DNA of 64,000 nucleotides from Vibrio lentus (GCF_030409755.1 NZ_JAUFQE010000003.1:186001-250000), one strand, 5' to 3'; numbered from the stretch's first letter, positions 28,629-38,560 are shown. Program-made: numbers and translations. Notes: a model not told the origin generated them from the sequence alone.

Positions 28629-29701
28629 TGGCGAAAAAACGTGGCGGTAGCCCTCTAGGCAATGCTCCTGGTTCAGCGCAAGCACAACAGTCCGCGGCCA
28701 AAGCTAATTTAGAAACACTCACAAATCAACTCAGCACCGAGCTAGAAAAAAGTGGACAAAACGCTGAAGATTACCTTAGAGCGACATTCGGATTAGAGTC
28801 CGTTGGCCAAAAAATGGTTTGGCAACTAGCTTCTGGTTCAACAGCGACCTTTAACGAAGTGACATTGTCACACGATCAAGTTAAGCAGAACTCTTTTGTG
28901 ACTTTTGATGTTAATGGCCGTGACCAATCTTTGCTAACCAAAGAGTCATTGGAAGATTTAAACTCGTTAGAGTTTCAACAGTTTTACCCTGCTGTTGGTC
29001 GCGAAATAGATGGTCGTATCGATGTGCTCGATGGCTCTCGCCGCCGTGCTTGGTTCTTATTTCAAGAAGGCCGCGTAAAAACATTTCGAATTCTCGTCAC
29101 CCAAGACGAACTGTCTACTGCCGATGCCAAAGCACTAGCAAAACAGTTGCAAACCGCAAAAGAGCACAACCAGCGCGAAATTGGATTACAGTGTCAAACT
29201 CTCATGAAGAACGGCGAACTCACTCAAGAGGATACGGCAAAAATCTTAAATATAAGCCGCCAAGCAGTAGGTCGAGCGCTAAAAGCAGCCAGTATTGACA
29301 GTAAATTGATTGCACTATTCCCTGTCGTTAACGACTTGTCTCATACTGATTATTCACTGCTAGCTAAAGTGATGAAAGCCTTTACCAATGATAATAAAGC
29401 TTTGAGTAATTTCATAAAAAAAATAACCAGTAAAGCTGTCAATGCTCAGCCTGAGCAGAGCCAAGAAGACGCCAAAGACGAGCTGATTACTTGTATTAAA
29501 ACTGAGTTAAAGATTGTTGAAACCAAACAACAATCAGACAAAGCTACCGTGACTTTGTTAGCTGAATTCGACAGCAAAGGTATGTTCGCACGTAAAAGAG
29601 TGAAAGGCCGTAACTTCTCGTATGAATTTGGGCGATTATCCAAGGATGTTCAAGCTGAACTTGATGAAGCTATCCAATCAATACTAGGTAAACATCAGTA
29701 A
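28628..29701 (+). CDS. parB: ParB partition protein
   Basis: A 357-residue centromere-binding protein. A ParB N-terminal domain contains GREIDGRIDVLDGSRRRAWF, its phosphate-binding (G-S-R-R) loop. A central helix-turn-helix is LTQEDTAKILNISRQAVGRA near 198-217, and a C-terminal dimer domain ends at residue 357. Overlaps parA by one base and is followed by a hairpin terminator, so parAB is a two-gene operon. A parS site could not be identified with certainty. A 21-base stretch near 29437 in this gene recurs inside the long palindrome at 35628. Confidence 0.95.
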   Translation: MAKKRGGSPLGNAPGSAQAQQSAAKANLETLTNQLSTELEKSGQNAEDYLRATFGLESVGQKMVWQLASGSTATFNEVTLSHDQVKQNSFVTFDVNGRDQSLLTKESLEDLNSLEFQQFYPAVGREIDGRIDVLDGSRRRAWFLFQEGRVKTFRILVTQDELSTADAKALAKQLQTAKEHNQREIGLQCQTLMKNGELTQEDTAKILNISRQAVGRALKAASIDSKLIALFPVVNDLSHTDYSLLAKVMKAFTNDNKALSNFIKKITSKAVNAQPEQSQEDAKDELITCIKTELKIVETKQQSDKATVTLLAEFDSKGMFARKRVKGRNFSYEFGRLSKDVQAELDEAIQSILGKHQ

Positions 29702-29710
29702 CCCTCTCAA

Positions 29711-29745
29711 AAAAGGCTCTATTTCCTCGGAGCCTTTCTCCTTCT
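29711..29745 (+). terminator. terminator of parAB
   Basis: Inverted repeat AAAGGCTC / GAGCCTTT with a 10-base loop and a pyrimidine-rich CTCCTTCTCT tail, 10 bases after the parB stop. Confidence 0.75.
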
Positions 29746-30309
29746 CTATAATCACTAGAATCCTACAAAAAAATAGGATGACTACAAGTAACACGACTAA
29801 GCCATTAATAACAAAATAGGTTTGGGGAACTTCATTATTAGACTTAGCATGACTTCATCCTTTATATCCAAAAAATTGGCTAAGTGCAGAGTGCTTGACT
29901 CGAGGTGAGCCAACGTTTAAATGGTGGTTAAAACCTGACACAAAAACCATTAATTTATGGCTAATAAATGAACTCAAAGACCTTGAGTTAATCCCACCCT
30001 AAAACAATCTATATTTACGATTCTTGCGCTACAAACTGGGGAAGAAAAGCAAAATAATGCTACTTTCGGGTTGAGAACATCGACAAACACGCTATCCCAA
30101 AAGATTTTACGAGGGAAGTGACTAAAAACCGATAAGGACGGCTCTTTTGAAGGATTCTATCCTATATAAATAATATAAATAATATAAATCAGTATAAACT
30201 AATAGTTAAAAACGTTTATTAATAATCATTTTTTATTAAAAATTCAGAATGTATAACTATAAATTGAAAGGGTACGATATGAATACATTCTCAAAAGGAG
30301 TTTTGGGGT
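29746..30309. other. intergenic region with decayed DNA
   Basis: 564 bases without an intact gene. A short frame near 29900-30000 (GEPTFKWWLKPDTKTINLWL) may be a coding scrap. A small direct repeat of ATAAATAAT units lies at 30168-30190. Confidence 0.4.
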
Positions 30310-30486
30310 ATGGAGACACTTATATGCCGTTCTTTCCAATCATTTATCGACTTCTGCGACAACGATCTCGTTGAGGGTAAAAATATTCATTGCACCTTTA
30401 AAGCCTGTAAGGATAAAGACTGGCGTTGGATGCAAATCTACTTAGAAGAAAAAAGAGGTAAAGATCTCACCTTTAGCTTAATATAA
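30310..30486 (+). CDS. small protein of 58 residues, unknown
   Basis: ATG 30310 to TAA 30484-30486, with a strong AAGGAG nine bases upstream, which is the main reason to accept it. The sequence METLICRSFQSFIDFCDNDL... is rich in Cys (4) and in charged and aromatic residues (KDWRWMQIYLEEKRG). No signal peptide or membrane segment. It precedes the second ToxR-like regulator by 115 bases in the same direction and may be co-transcribed. Not recognised. Confidence 0.5.
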   Translation: METLICRSFQSFIDFCDNDLVEGKNIHCTFKACKDKDWRWMQIYLEEKRGKDLTFSLI

Positions 30487-30601
30487 AATTGGTGGCACAA
30501 TTTCATTTTTTAAAAAACTTACACTTCAATTCAAAATATGAACCATTATATTAAGTCTAGATATAACCTAATAACCCCCCCTAGGAATATGGAGAAATGC
30601 T

Positions 30602-31234
30602 ATGTTAAGAGCACAATTGGACAACGTAAAACTACCTATAGGTAATTGCGTATTGCAAAGAGACGAATCGGGGGCTCAACTCATTCTCAGTAATCAAAAA
30701 TCATTTTCAATCACCCTGCCTGAAAGCTGCATATTAGAAACTCTGATCCAAAAAGAAGAATCTATCTCGACTAAAGAAGAGTTAGTCATTGCTGCATGGG
30801 GTAACCCGGATATCATCGGCCCTAACTCTTTGCCAGTCGCTATTACCAACCTCAGAAAAGTATTAGAACTTGATAGTATAAAAATCGTTAATGTTCCAAG
30901 AAAAGGTTACAAGCTCCATATCCCTGAGTTTGAAACTTCTCTAGACCCACCCAAACCGATAAAATCACTTCATTCTAACCATTTCAAAAGAACATCCAAT
31001 AACTACCTAAGACTCTATCAATGGGCTCTTGTTGTCTTATCTTCTACTACCCTCTCTGTACTAATAATCAGCTATTTCTACTTTTGGCACACATTTGACA
31101 TCGTCAACGTCAACGTCAATAAGCAATCGAGCCAAATCTGCCTAGCTAAAAAAGATGAACTAAAATTCATCATCTTAGCCTCTCAAAACAACTTAGTTTA
31201 TCAGCCCCTAGAAAGCTATCACGCTAACCCATAA
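30602..31234 (+). CDS. ToxR/CadC-like membrane-anchored winged-helix regulator (copy 2)
   Basis: A 210-residue paralogue of the regulator at 14929. It has the same order: winged helix with STKEELVIAAWGNPDIIG and PNSLPVAITNLRKVLE, wing PRKGYKLHIPE, a membrane helix near 140-160 (WALVVLSSTTLSVLIISYFY), and a short periplasmic tail with QSSQICLAKKDELKF. The DNA-binding halves are nearly the same, and the linker and tail vary. GGAG lies upstream of ATG 30602. It is convergent with tryptophanase across a shared terminator. Nearby possible targets are tnaA and the second opine dehydrogenase. Confidence 0.85.
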   Translation: MLRAQLDNVKLPIGNCVLQRDESGAQLILSNQKSFSITLPESCILETLIQKEESISTKEELVIAAWGNPDIIGPNSLPVAITNLRKVLELDSIKIVNVPRKGYKLHIPEFETSLDPPKPIKSLHSNHFKRTSNNYLRLYQWALVVLSSTTLSVLIISYFYFWHTFDIVNVNVNKQSSQICLAKKDELKFIILASQNNLVYQPLESYHANP

Positions 31235-31272
31235 CCCTCATTACTCTTTAATTTTTCAGAAAAAGAGAAACA

Positions 31273-31297
31273 GCCCCTTTGCTGTCTGCAAAGGGGC
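31273..31297. terminator. bidirectional terminator between regulator and tnaA
   Basis: Perfect 10-base inverted repeat GCCCCTTTGC / GCAAAGGGGC around a TGTCT loop between convergent genes. The minus-strand tail (TGTTTCTCTTTTTC) is T-rich. Confidence 0.85.
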
Positions 31298-31302
31298 ACG
31301 AC

Positions 31303-32751
31303 TTAAAGTGCAGGTTCAAATGTAGCGTTAAAGTGTCTCAATACCTTAGGCTCATAAGTAAACTTTAAACCTGCAATCGATGAAGCACGCTTCTTTACTT
31401 CTTTAAAAGCGGCAATAATGTAATCAAGGTGGGCCTGTGTATAGGTTGCTCTGGGAATAGCTAAACGAAACAATTCAGCTGGGCAAGGAAGCTGCTTTCC
31501 TGTTTCAGGATCACACCCTAGTAATAAAGAACCGATTTCTGCACCTCGAATTCCTGCCACCTTATAAAGCTCACAAGACAAAGCATGTCCCGGAAACTGT
31601 TCTGGTAAAATATTAGGTAATAATGCACCAGCATCAACAAAGGCAGCATGCCCACCCGCTTGCTGGCAACGAACCCCTAACGCTTCTAAGCCATTAACTA
31701 AATATTCGACTTGCTGCAAACGTGACGCTAACCAGTCTTCTTCCATTCCATCATAAAGCCCAACAGCCAAACGTTCCATCGCCCCACCTTCGAGGCCTCC
31801 ATATGTTGGAAAGCCCTCCAATAACACACATAACGTTTTGCATTCCAACTGCACATCTAAGAAGCTATCGTCTTTGAAAGCGAGTAGCCCCCCAATAGGA
31901 ACCATTGCATCTTTTTTTGCTGACATAGCAAAAATATCGGCATATTTAAACACTTCTCTAGTGATCTCTTGAATACTCCACTCTGAATAACCTACTTCAC
32001 GCTGCTTAATAAAATAAGCATTCTCAGCAAAGCGGGCGCAATCCATAACAACAGGGATATCATAAGATTTCGCTAATTCATAAACAGCCTTAAGATTTCC
32101 AATAGAGACTGGCTGGCCACCTGCAGAATTGCAAGTAATCGTACTCACAATATAAGGCACGTTTTTAGCTCCAACCTCTTCGATTCCAGCTGCGAGCGCT
32201 TTCAAATCAAAGTTACCTTTAAAGTCTGCTTTAATTTTAGTATTAAAAGCTTCAGGTAAAGGCACATTGATCACTCGACAGTTATTGTGTTGGGTGTGCC
32301 CTTGTGTGGTATCAAAAAAGTAATTTGAAAATGCAGCCATTTTGTTTCGTTCTAGCCCCTTATCTCGCTCACATTTATTGATCAAAGCGGGGACATATAG
32401 CTGTTCAGCTCCCCGCCCTTGGTGTGTGGGGATGGTAAACTTATAACCAAAAATATTTTTTACCGCTTGACTAAGTGTCCTGTAGCTTCGACTGCCACTG
32501 TACGACTCATCACCTCTCAACATTGCAGACTGCATGGCTTGCGTCACTGCACCTGTACCACTATCAGTCAGCAAATCGATAAACACATCGTCACTCTCTA
32601 ATAAAAAAGGGTTGTACCCTGCTTTCATCAGCGCCTGCTCTCGTTCTCGCTCCGTTGTTCTTTTAACTGGTTCAATAACCCTGATTCGATAAGGCTCCGG
32701 CAAATAGTGTGAATCCATCGGATGTTCTTGATTATTGCTACTTACTGACAT
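31303..32751 (-). CDS. tnaA: tryptophanase
   Basis: A 482-residue PLP enzyme that follows E. coli TnaA nearly from end to end: [17 protein letters not shown] at the start, [15 protein letters not shown], the PLP-lysine segment [13 protein letters not shown], and [18 protein letters not shown]. It splits tryptophan into indole, pyruvate and ammonia in the cytoplasm; indole is a signal in vibrios. The start is ATG 32751, where a GGAG sits 8 bases upstream; an in-frame ATG at 32832 would add residues absent from the family. No TnaC leader peptide with the Trp...Pro pattern was found upstream, so control may differ from E. coli. Confidence 0.95.
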   Translation of the reverse strand: MSVSSNNQEHPMDSHYLPEPYRIRVIEPVKRTTEREREQALMKAGYNPFLLESDDVFIDLLTDSGTGAVTQAMQSAMLRGDESYSGSRSYRTLSQAVKNIFGYKFTIPTHQGRGAEQLYVPALINKCERDKGLERNKMAAFSNYFFDTTQGHTQHNNCRVINVPLPEAFNTKIKADFKGNFDLKALAAGIEEVGAKNVPYIVSTITCNSAGGQPVSIGNLKAVYELAKSYDIPVVMDCARFAENAYFIKQREVGYSEWSIQEITREVFKYADIFAMSAKKDAMVPIGGLLAFKDDSFLDVQLECKTLCVLLEGFPTYGGLEGGAMERLAVGLYDGMEEDWLASRLQQVEYLVNGLEALGVRCQQAGGHAAFVDAGALLPNILPEQFPGHALSCELYKVAGIRGAEIGSLLLGCDPETGKQLPCPAELFRLAIPRATYTQAHLDYIIAAFKEVKKRASSIAGLKFTYEPKVLRHFNATFEPAL

Positions 32752-33079
32752 AGTTATTTCTCCAGACATTTTTATTATTAAATGAGTGCTTGGGGAAGGC
32801 ATAACTAAAACTCTGTAGTCAGTACATTCCACCCTGATTAATTACGGATTAAGGCGCTTCTAGCTTTTCTCAATCCAACCTCATTAAAATTAACCCAAAA
32901 AATGGGTTTGGATATTAATTTCAGCGTAAATTAACTATTAATAAACAAGGTATATTAAGTAAAAAATGGAACTGGAGAGGCCAAAAAATTTCGATTTCCC
33001 AAGAAAGAAAATATTCAAATTCACGCACAATTGGCAAGAAGGAGAGTAAAGCTAAGTCATTAATTTTTATTGGCTCCTC
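32752..33079. other. tnaA upstream region
   Basis: A hairpin AACCCA / TGGGTT with a T-rich loop lies at ~32892-32908. The only short plus-sense leader on the tnaA strand (ATG AGG TTG GAT TGA) lacks a tryptophan codon. The IS200 element begins just to the right. Confidence 0.4.
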
Positions 33080-33187
33080 AAAACCACCGCCTAGGGCGGT
33101 GGTGATTGTTCCTCTAGGCTATAGCCTGAAGAAGTGCCCATGTTAGAAGTAACCTCTTATTCACCACAAGTAAGAGGAAACAACCAC

Positions 33188-33625
33188 ATGGGCGATTACA
33201 GAAGTTCATCACATGTCTATTGGCGTTGCAAATACCATATAGTTTGGACTCCAAAGTATAGATATAAGATTTTGAAAGATAAGGTTGGAAAGGAGCTTTA
33301 TCGTTCAATTTATATTTTGTGCAATATGAAAGACTGCGAGGTTTTAGAGTTAAATGTTCAACCAGATCATGTTCATCTTGTTGTCATTATTCCTCCCAAG
33401 TTGTCGATCTCGAGTTTGTTAGGAGTTTTAAAGGGCCGGACAGCAATTAGACTTTTCAATAAATTTCCACATATACGTAAGAAACTATGGGGAAATCACT
33501 TTTGGGCTAGAGGGTATTTTGTAGATACGGTCGGTGTGAATGAAGAAGTCATTCGACGATATGTCCGACACCAAGATAAACAGGACATAGAGTATGAACA
33601 ACAACTGCAGTTATTGAAGAACTGA
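33188..33625 (+). CDS. tnpA: IS200/IS605 transposase TnpA (HUH Y1)
   Basis: A 145-residue protein from ATG 33188. HVYWRCKYHIVWTPKYRYK at the N-terminus, the metal-binding HUH motif in QPDHVHLVVIIPP, FWARGYFVDTVG, and the catalytic Tyr in EEVIRRYVRHQ are all present. Full family length, so it is probably active as a single-strand transposase. An in-frame ATG at 33134 would lie within the left-end structure and is not used. Confidence 0.95.
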   Translation: MGDYRSSSHVYWRCKYHIVWTPKYRYKILKDKVGKELYRSIYILCNMKDCEVLELNVQPDHVHLVVIIPPKLSISSLLGVLKGRTAIRLFNKFPHIRKKLWGNHFWARGYFVDTVGVNEEVIRRYVRHQDKQDIEYEQQLQLLKN

Positions 33626-33664
33626 TAGCGTGGACGCCCCCTTCTAGGGGGTTATAAAGCAAAA

Positions 33665-33690
33665 CCGCCTTCTAAGAAGGCGGATATTTT
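33665..33690 (+). terminator. right-end hairpin of IS200, terminator-like
   Basis: Perfect 9-base arms around a single A, followed by ATATTTTTTT. It belongs to the IS end and may also stop read-through. Confidence 0.7.
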
Positions 33691-33722
33691 TTTAATAATA
33701 ATAATTAAATAAAAGATATATT

Positions 33723-33744
33723 CTCTATAGTCTTACTATAGAAA
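33723..33744. promoter_or_regulatory. short inverted repeat upstream of the second opine dehydrogenase
   Basis: TCTATAG / CTATAGA around a 5-base centre, ~65 bases before ATG 33808, between the IS and the gene. It could be an operator or part of a promoter. It does not match Fur or Zur boxes. Confidence 0.3.
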
Positions 33745-33807
33745 ATCATGGTATTGATAAAGAAAATAAAGATACCTTTCTGGTAAAATAGAGATAGCGA
33801 TTTTATT

Positions 33808-35095
33808 ATGATTCTAGGCAATACATTAGTTGTAGGCGCAGGACCCGCCGGCATTCAAACCAGTCAGATTATTTCTCCTTTTAGCAAAAAAAATAGCTCT
33901 CATAAGCAAAAGTTCTCATCAATGGGAGAATAGAAAAAGACTAATGCGACAGCACGAAAACGTTGCTAACTGTGAAGTAAGTAATCCACAATTAGCACCA
34001 CTAGTTGGTCTTATTAAATTTGATGAGCTTTATACAGACTTATCTCCCCTTCCCTCTTCCTGGGATACGTTAGTCCTAGCGACTCCCGCTCACGCTTATT
34101 GTGATGTGCTGGCTTCTTTTTCTGAACTCTGCTTAAAAAATCTAAAGCAAATCATCCTTATGTCATCCATGATCGGTGGGTGTCTTATTCTAAAAGGGAT
34201 GTTAAAAAAGAAAGGGGCATCTCCAAATATCATTCTTTTTTCTAGCTACTTTGCAACGTCTCATTTTTCATATAATCCAACAACACAACACCCCCTTACT
34301 GTCACGACTAAAACTGTGAAAAAAAGGGTGTATATTTATCTCTCCGAACCCAATGATGTATTGTTTAATGCTTTAAGAAACGCCTTAGAAAAAGTTGAAG
34401 TTCAAGTCATCCTATTTGATAACCCATTTAGTGTAGAAGGCAGAAACATCGCAACTTATGTACATCCTGCTTTTTTAATCAATACGTTTTCTTTAGATCA
34501 TATTATTTCAAACGAAGAAGACATTAAATATATGTACAAGCTCTATCCCGAAGGCCCTATCACCATGGGGTTGATCAAAGAATTACTACATCATTGGAAA
34601 TCAATTTCTCGACTACTAGAGCATTACTCAGCGGAACCAATCAACTTGCTTCAGTTGCTCAATGATGAAAACTTCCCTATACATGAGGTTACAATTCCAA
34701 GGAATAAAATAGATTCTTTCAATGAACTTAGTGAGATGGAGCAAGAGTACCTACTCTATGTCCGATATAGCACAATACTGATAGACCCAGACCCTTTTTC
34801 AGAATCCAACACAAAAAAAAACACTTTTGAGGTTTCAGCTAAACCTTATCTCAAGGGAAAGGTTAGGCAAGGACGACTACAACTACCTAGAGCACCATTA
34901 GAAGATTTGCAGACACTTTACTGGCTTAATCACTTAGTTCAACAATCTAGCCTTGTTTCTTCTATCACCTTTAAATCAATAGAAGTGTTTGAATCTTGGG
35001 TAAAAGAAAGAAACCTACCCAGTACATTAATCCAAGCCTTAAAACAACGCGCTTATGAATACTACGTTTATGCGACACCTTCTATCAGCCAATAA
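33808..35095 (+). pseudogene. second opine dehydrogenase (CntM-like), frameshifted at an A8 tract
   Basis: The frame from ATG 33808 gives LGNTLVVGAGPAGIQTSQII, the NAD(P)H-binding start of the family. It then stops early, because eight A at 33886-33893 shift it. With seven A the frame joins the long open frame (ATG 33944 onward) and aligns throughout with the intact protein at 19591: SSWDTLVLATPAHAYCDVL, FSVEGRNIATYVHPAFL, KYMYKLYPEGPIT, LLQLLNDENFPIH. Without the shift it would be ~428 residues. The rest is free of stops, so the break is recent, a phase-variable switch, or a sequencing error. No CntL partner is next to it; the IS200 lies where one might have been. Confidence 0.8.
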
Positions 35096-35186
35096 ATTAT
35101 CCTTAATTACTATAAGCATAGAAGGTGTTTGCTTAGCATTTTACTGTTTTGCTTCACAAGAAGTAACGAAGGAAAAGGAGATTAAG

Positions 35187-35615
35187 GTGCGAATAAGAAG
35201 AGCAACTATCAACGACATATCCTCTATCAATGCTCTATGTCATGAACAGCTGGCAGGCAGCCACAGTAAAATTAGGCATTACAACAGAGAGCAAAACGAA
35301 TACAGCTTGAATGATTACAACTTAAGTAATCTAAGAATTATTGACTTACTTTTCACCGAATCCTTGATGAAAGAAAAGATCGAGAATAAAAACATTTATT
35401 TTTTTGTCGCTGAAACAAAAAAGAAACAAATAGTAGGCTACCTAATAATCAGTGTTCATTATCCTAAAAAAAAGCCAGTAATCCAACAACGAGCTCCATC
35501 TTTCTATGCTTATATCGAACGGTTCTATGTATCGTGTCAATATCACGGACAAGGTATTGAACTAGCACTACTCAATAGTTTTGATTATTGGAAAAAACAC
35601 AAATCAACCCACTAA
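35187..35615 (+). CDS. GNAT-family N-acetyltransferase, possibly C-terminally short
   Basis: A 142-residue protein from GTG 35187, which has AAGGAG six bases upstream; an ATG frame from 35055 overlaps the previous gene and lacks family sequence. VRIRRATINDISSINALCH is the GNAT start, FVAETKKKQIVGYLIISVHY are the central strands, and YIERFYVSCQYHGQGIELAL is the acetyl-CoA-binding motif A (Q/R-x-x-G-x-G/A is partly degenerate). The end, SFDYWKKHKSTH, comes ~20 residues before most family members stop. It could modify the product of the opine dehydrogenase in front of it, but that is speculative. Confidence 0.65.
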   Translation: MRIRRATINDISSINALCHEQLAGSHSKIRHYNREQNEYSLNDYNLSNLRIIDLLFTESLMKEKIENKNIYFFVAETKKKQIVGYLIISVHYPKKKPVIQQRAPSFYAYIERFYVSCQYHGQGIELALLNSFDYWKKHKSTH

Positions 35616-35627
35616 TATTATCTTTCA

Positions 35628-35684
35628 AAATACGGGAAAAGTTGTCAATGCTCAGCCTGAGCATTGACAACTTTTCCCGTATTT
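35628..35684. repeat. perfect 28-base palindrome between convergent genes
   Basis: Arms 35628-35655 and 35657-35684 are exact reverse complements around one C. It sits between the GNAT gene (plus) and the YdjM-like pseudogene (minus), so it may act as a two-way terminator, though it is far longer than usual. The central 21 bases (TGTCAATGCTCAGCCTGAGC plus A) also occur exactly inside parB near 29437. Confidence 0.9.
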
Positions 35685-35733
35685 AAATTAGTCTAAAACG
35701 ATTAGCTTTCCATTCAAGCGCCTCAATCACACC

Positions 35734-36190
35734 TTATTGATACATGCATCCCCAATCAAAAAAGAAAAGGTGAAAACCAGTCCCACAAGTAAGGTGGGAG
35801 AGGGTAGTACACACCATCACCCCTCCGGCCGAAATAGCATATTCAATTGGGTAGCCTGTCCGAAATATTCCTCCAAACAAATAAAAACTTCTGTCGCTGT
35901 AAGGCTAGAAAGGCACCCCAGACACTGTCATCACATCAATCAAGATATGGCTAGCGCCGCCCCAAGCAAATGCCATCCCGATCCCGTAGGAATCCTAAAC
36001 CGAAATAAAGGCGAGGGCAGCGAGTAACCATGAGTAAATACATGCGTAGAGCCTCGATGCTTGATGTGTCTATTACCAAGCTTAAGCACGTATTCAAACC
36101 AATTGGGGGCAGTTACACCTTCAACACAATGAGGCGGTGAAATTACAGCGCAAATAGCGCCAACAATTAATGTGTGATTGAGCCATTTAA
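35734..36190 (-). pseudogene. YdjM-like (DUF457) membrane metal-dependent hydrolase, decayed
   Basis: On the minus strand, TLIVGAICAVISPPHCVEGV, then IKHRGSTHVFTHG (the H-R-G-x-T-H motif of the family), then after a frameshift near 35990 GGASHILIDVMTVSGVPF and GIFRTGYPIEYAISAGG. These are the ordered blocks of the DUF457/YdjM inner-membrane proteins. At least two breaks are present and the N-terminus is degraded. The stop is at 35734. Confidence 0.65.
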
Positions 36191-36274
36191 TTGTGAATAA
36201 GTATCGGAAGTAGAGCGGAGAGGAAAGCGAGTTTTTGAAGGTAAAGGTCAAACTTGGTTGGTACCACCGTATAA

Positions 36275-37450
36275 TTGGACTCATTCCTAATTACTAAAGA
36301 ATTAGAAGTGAGTCCTTCCATGGTATCTAAGTGGATAAATGAACTTGTTGAAAGCGGTCTATTATCAACAGAATCGTCATTAGAAAATAACACAACTGAT
36401 TATTCAACAGAGCAGCGATTTTTCATCGTAATTGAGACTGCAACAATGTCTGAACGAGAGTTGGCTGAATACTGTAAGCTAAAGGGTTATTTGTCGATGA
36501 CGTTAAAGCCTGGCGAACACTATCAATCAAGGCACAGAGTACAACATCGGCCTCCTCATTATCACACAAAGAAAATAAGCGACTACGTGAATATAGCCGA
36601 AAAATAAAAACTCTAGACAAAAGAATTAGCACGTAAAGAGAAATCACGCACTGAAACGGCTTTCTTACCTGATTCTGCGGGAAAAGTTCAATGCCCTCAG
36701 GGAAACCAGCGAGGAAGACTGATTCCTATTCCAGAGCGGCTTAAAATTGTCACTATTGTTGACGAAGCTGTACGTAAGGGGACAACAAAGACAACAGCTT
36801 GCACTACCCATTGGATTGTCCATACGAACGTTTCAGCGCTGGACACAGAATACAGGAGAAATCTCAGACGACAGCGACAACACCTTCATAAAAATGAACC
36901 TCACAACAAGCAATCAGAAACAGAAAGACAGCAGATCTTAGATACCTGCCATGCTCCAAAGTATGCAGATTTACCAACAAATATCATAGTTCCAATGTTG
37001 GCTGACAAAGGTATTTATATTTCTTCCAAGTCAAAATTTTATCGAGTATTAAAACCAATCAGCTAAGCAAACGAACTCGCACCAAAGATACAAAAAGCCT
37101 GCAAACCAAATCAGGTCTGGAGTTGGGGGAATAGGAAGCAGAGTTACTCCAAAGGACAATATGGCGAGAAAGGTGCGTTCATAGGAGTACTGCACTCTGA
37201 CAACGGTGCTCCTATGAGAAGCTACACTATACTTGCAAAGATGTATGCCCTTGGAGTAGTAGATCTTACTCTAGGCCTTGAGTAAGCAATGACAACCCAT
37301 ACTTAGAGTCGTTGTTTAAACCAATAAAGTATTGCCCTTCTTGGCCACTTGATGGGTTATCTTCCATTGAAGAAGCTCAATGTTGGATGGATAACTTTGT
37401 AGATTGGTAAATAATGAGCATAAAGTATATAACACCTCAACAGAGACACT
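36275..37450 (+). pseudogene. decayed IS3-type transposase (two-part)
   Basis: The first part (36275-36600) has PSMVSKWINELVESGLL and FFIVIETATMSERELAEYC, the helix-turn-helix orfA-like part of a Vibrio IS. Downstream, in changing frames, are LIPIPERLKIVTIVDEAVRK (36720), an H-x-D-N-G-A-P-M-R-S-Y-T integrase block (37190-37225), and PSWPLDGLSSIEEAQCWMDN-like sequence with NFVDWZ ends (37340-37410). Several frameshifts and stops make it inactive. Confidence 0.7.
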
Positions 37451-37781
37451 GCAGCGAGGATAACGAGACTCTCCGTCAGCGTATATAAATCTACCGCCAG
37501 ACTCAATTGGCTCATCCAGGCAGAATCGGCAAACAAGAGACTGGTGTTATATCTATGAGGTGTACTTGACCCTAAAAAGTGCAGCGTAACCATTAGTGTT
37601 ACTGAATTGTAAAAAAACGACAACTTGCTTGAAAAACAGCGGGAATCAGTGATCGGTTTAAACCTAAATGGATTATCAGAATGCTCCGATATATACAATC
37701 CAATCGGTATATGTAGCTTCACACATCACCACCAAAAAGAGATAAAGCCCCATTAGTTTCTATCGATTGATAGCTTGCTTG

Positions 37782-38115
37782 CTACTGAGGTAACTGTGGC
37801 GATACGACGTTGATACTCCCATTCCGCTCGCAAGATTGTTCAGTTGTCGAGTAAAACGGCATCTTGCCAATAACCCCAATGTAATGCTTTGTGGCTTCAA
37901 GCCATCCTTCTGGGTCATATTCATCGATATTGAATTTCATGCCAGCACCAAGCTTACTCTTCTCTGGGTAGCACTTAAGTAGGGGATTCGTAAGACTTGA
38001 TTTCTGACGGAAGCAACTCAGCTTCTTCTCAAGGGATACTCATCCCCCAATCATTGGCGTAAGCAGCACTGAACCCAAATAAACTAATCCATATAAGGAA
38101 AACATTAATCAACAC
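37782..38115 (-). pseudogene. small secreted protein, one frameshift, unknown
   Basis: From GTG 38115 (AAGG seven bases upstream) the frame gives a clear signal peptide, VFLIWISLFGFSAAYA, and mature NDWGMSIP, then stops. One shift near 38035 opens a second frame to 37782: LEKKLSCFRQKSSLTNPLLK ... GAGMKFNIDEYDPEGWLEAT ... ending VVSPQLPQ. Joined, it is ~110 residues with three Cys, exported to the periplasm or outside. I do not recognise it. Confidence 0.5.
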
Positions 38116-38560
38116 GCGTTGACCTTCTTCCCATTCCTAACATCTGTAAATCACCAAGCACCCACTACCATAAACCAAATCAAGGTTTTGCTGTGTCTAA
38201 CTTACATCGCTTACTAAGTTAATTAGCTGTGAAAAAGACGTGACAATAGGCCAAAAAGATAGAAGAAGTAGTCCTTGCTTGACGCCATTAACCACACTTT
38301 GGAAGATAATAAACATTTACGTACTATCTGTGCTTTCTAGTCAGTTTATACGTATCATCGAAGTAAAGCTTGAGTATCAAGAAGATAATCAGCCAAGAAA
38401 TCCACCTTTATCAAGTTGAGCCTCCTCCAAGGCTTATAATCTTCTGAATGTACTTTGTTGTCTTGGGACCATTTTGCAATGTATTTCATCTCCCTACCTA
38501 AATTGTACACTCCAGTAATTATCTGACAGCAAACTGGTTTCTTTACGATCACAACTTGAC

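Larger units (their letters stand above)
33080..33692 (+). mobile_element. IS200/IS605-family insertion sequence
   Basis: A single tnpA gene flanked by subterminal hairpins. On the left, ACCACCGCC / GGCGGTGGT with a TAG loop at 33084-33104. On the right, CCGCCTTCT / AGAAGGCGG at 33665-33683, followed by a T run. No long terminal inverted repeats or target duplication, as expected for this family. The element separates tnaA from the second opine dehydrogenase. Exact ends are uncertain by some tens of bases. Confidence 0.8.

Noticed and set aside
32752..33080. TnaC leader peptide
   Set aside because: No short frame with a Trp codon and a terminal Pro could be found upstream of tnaA.
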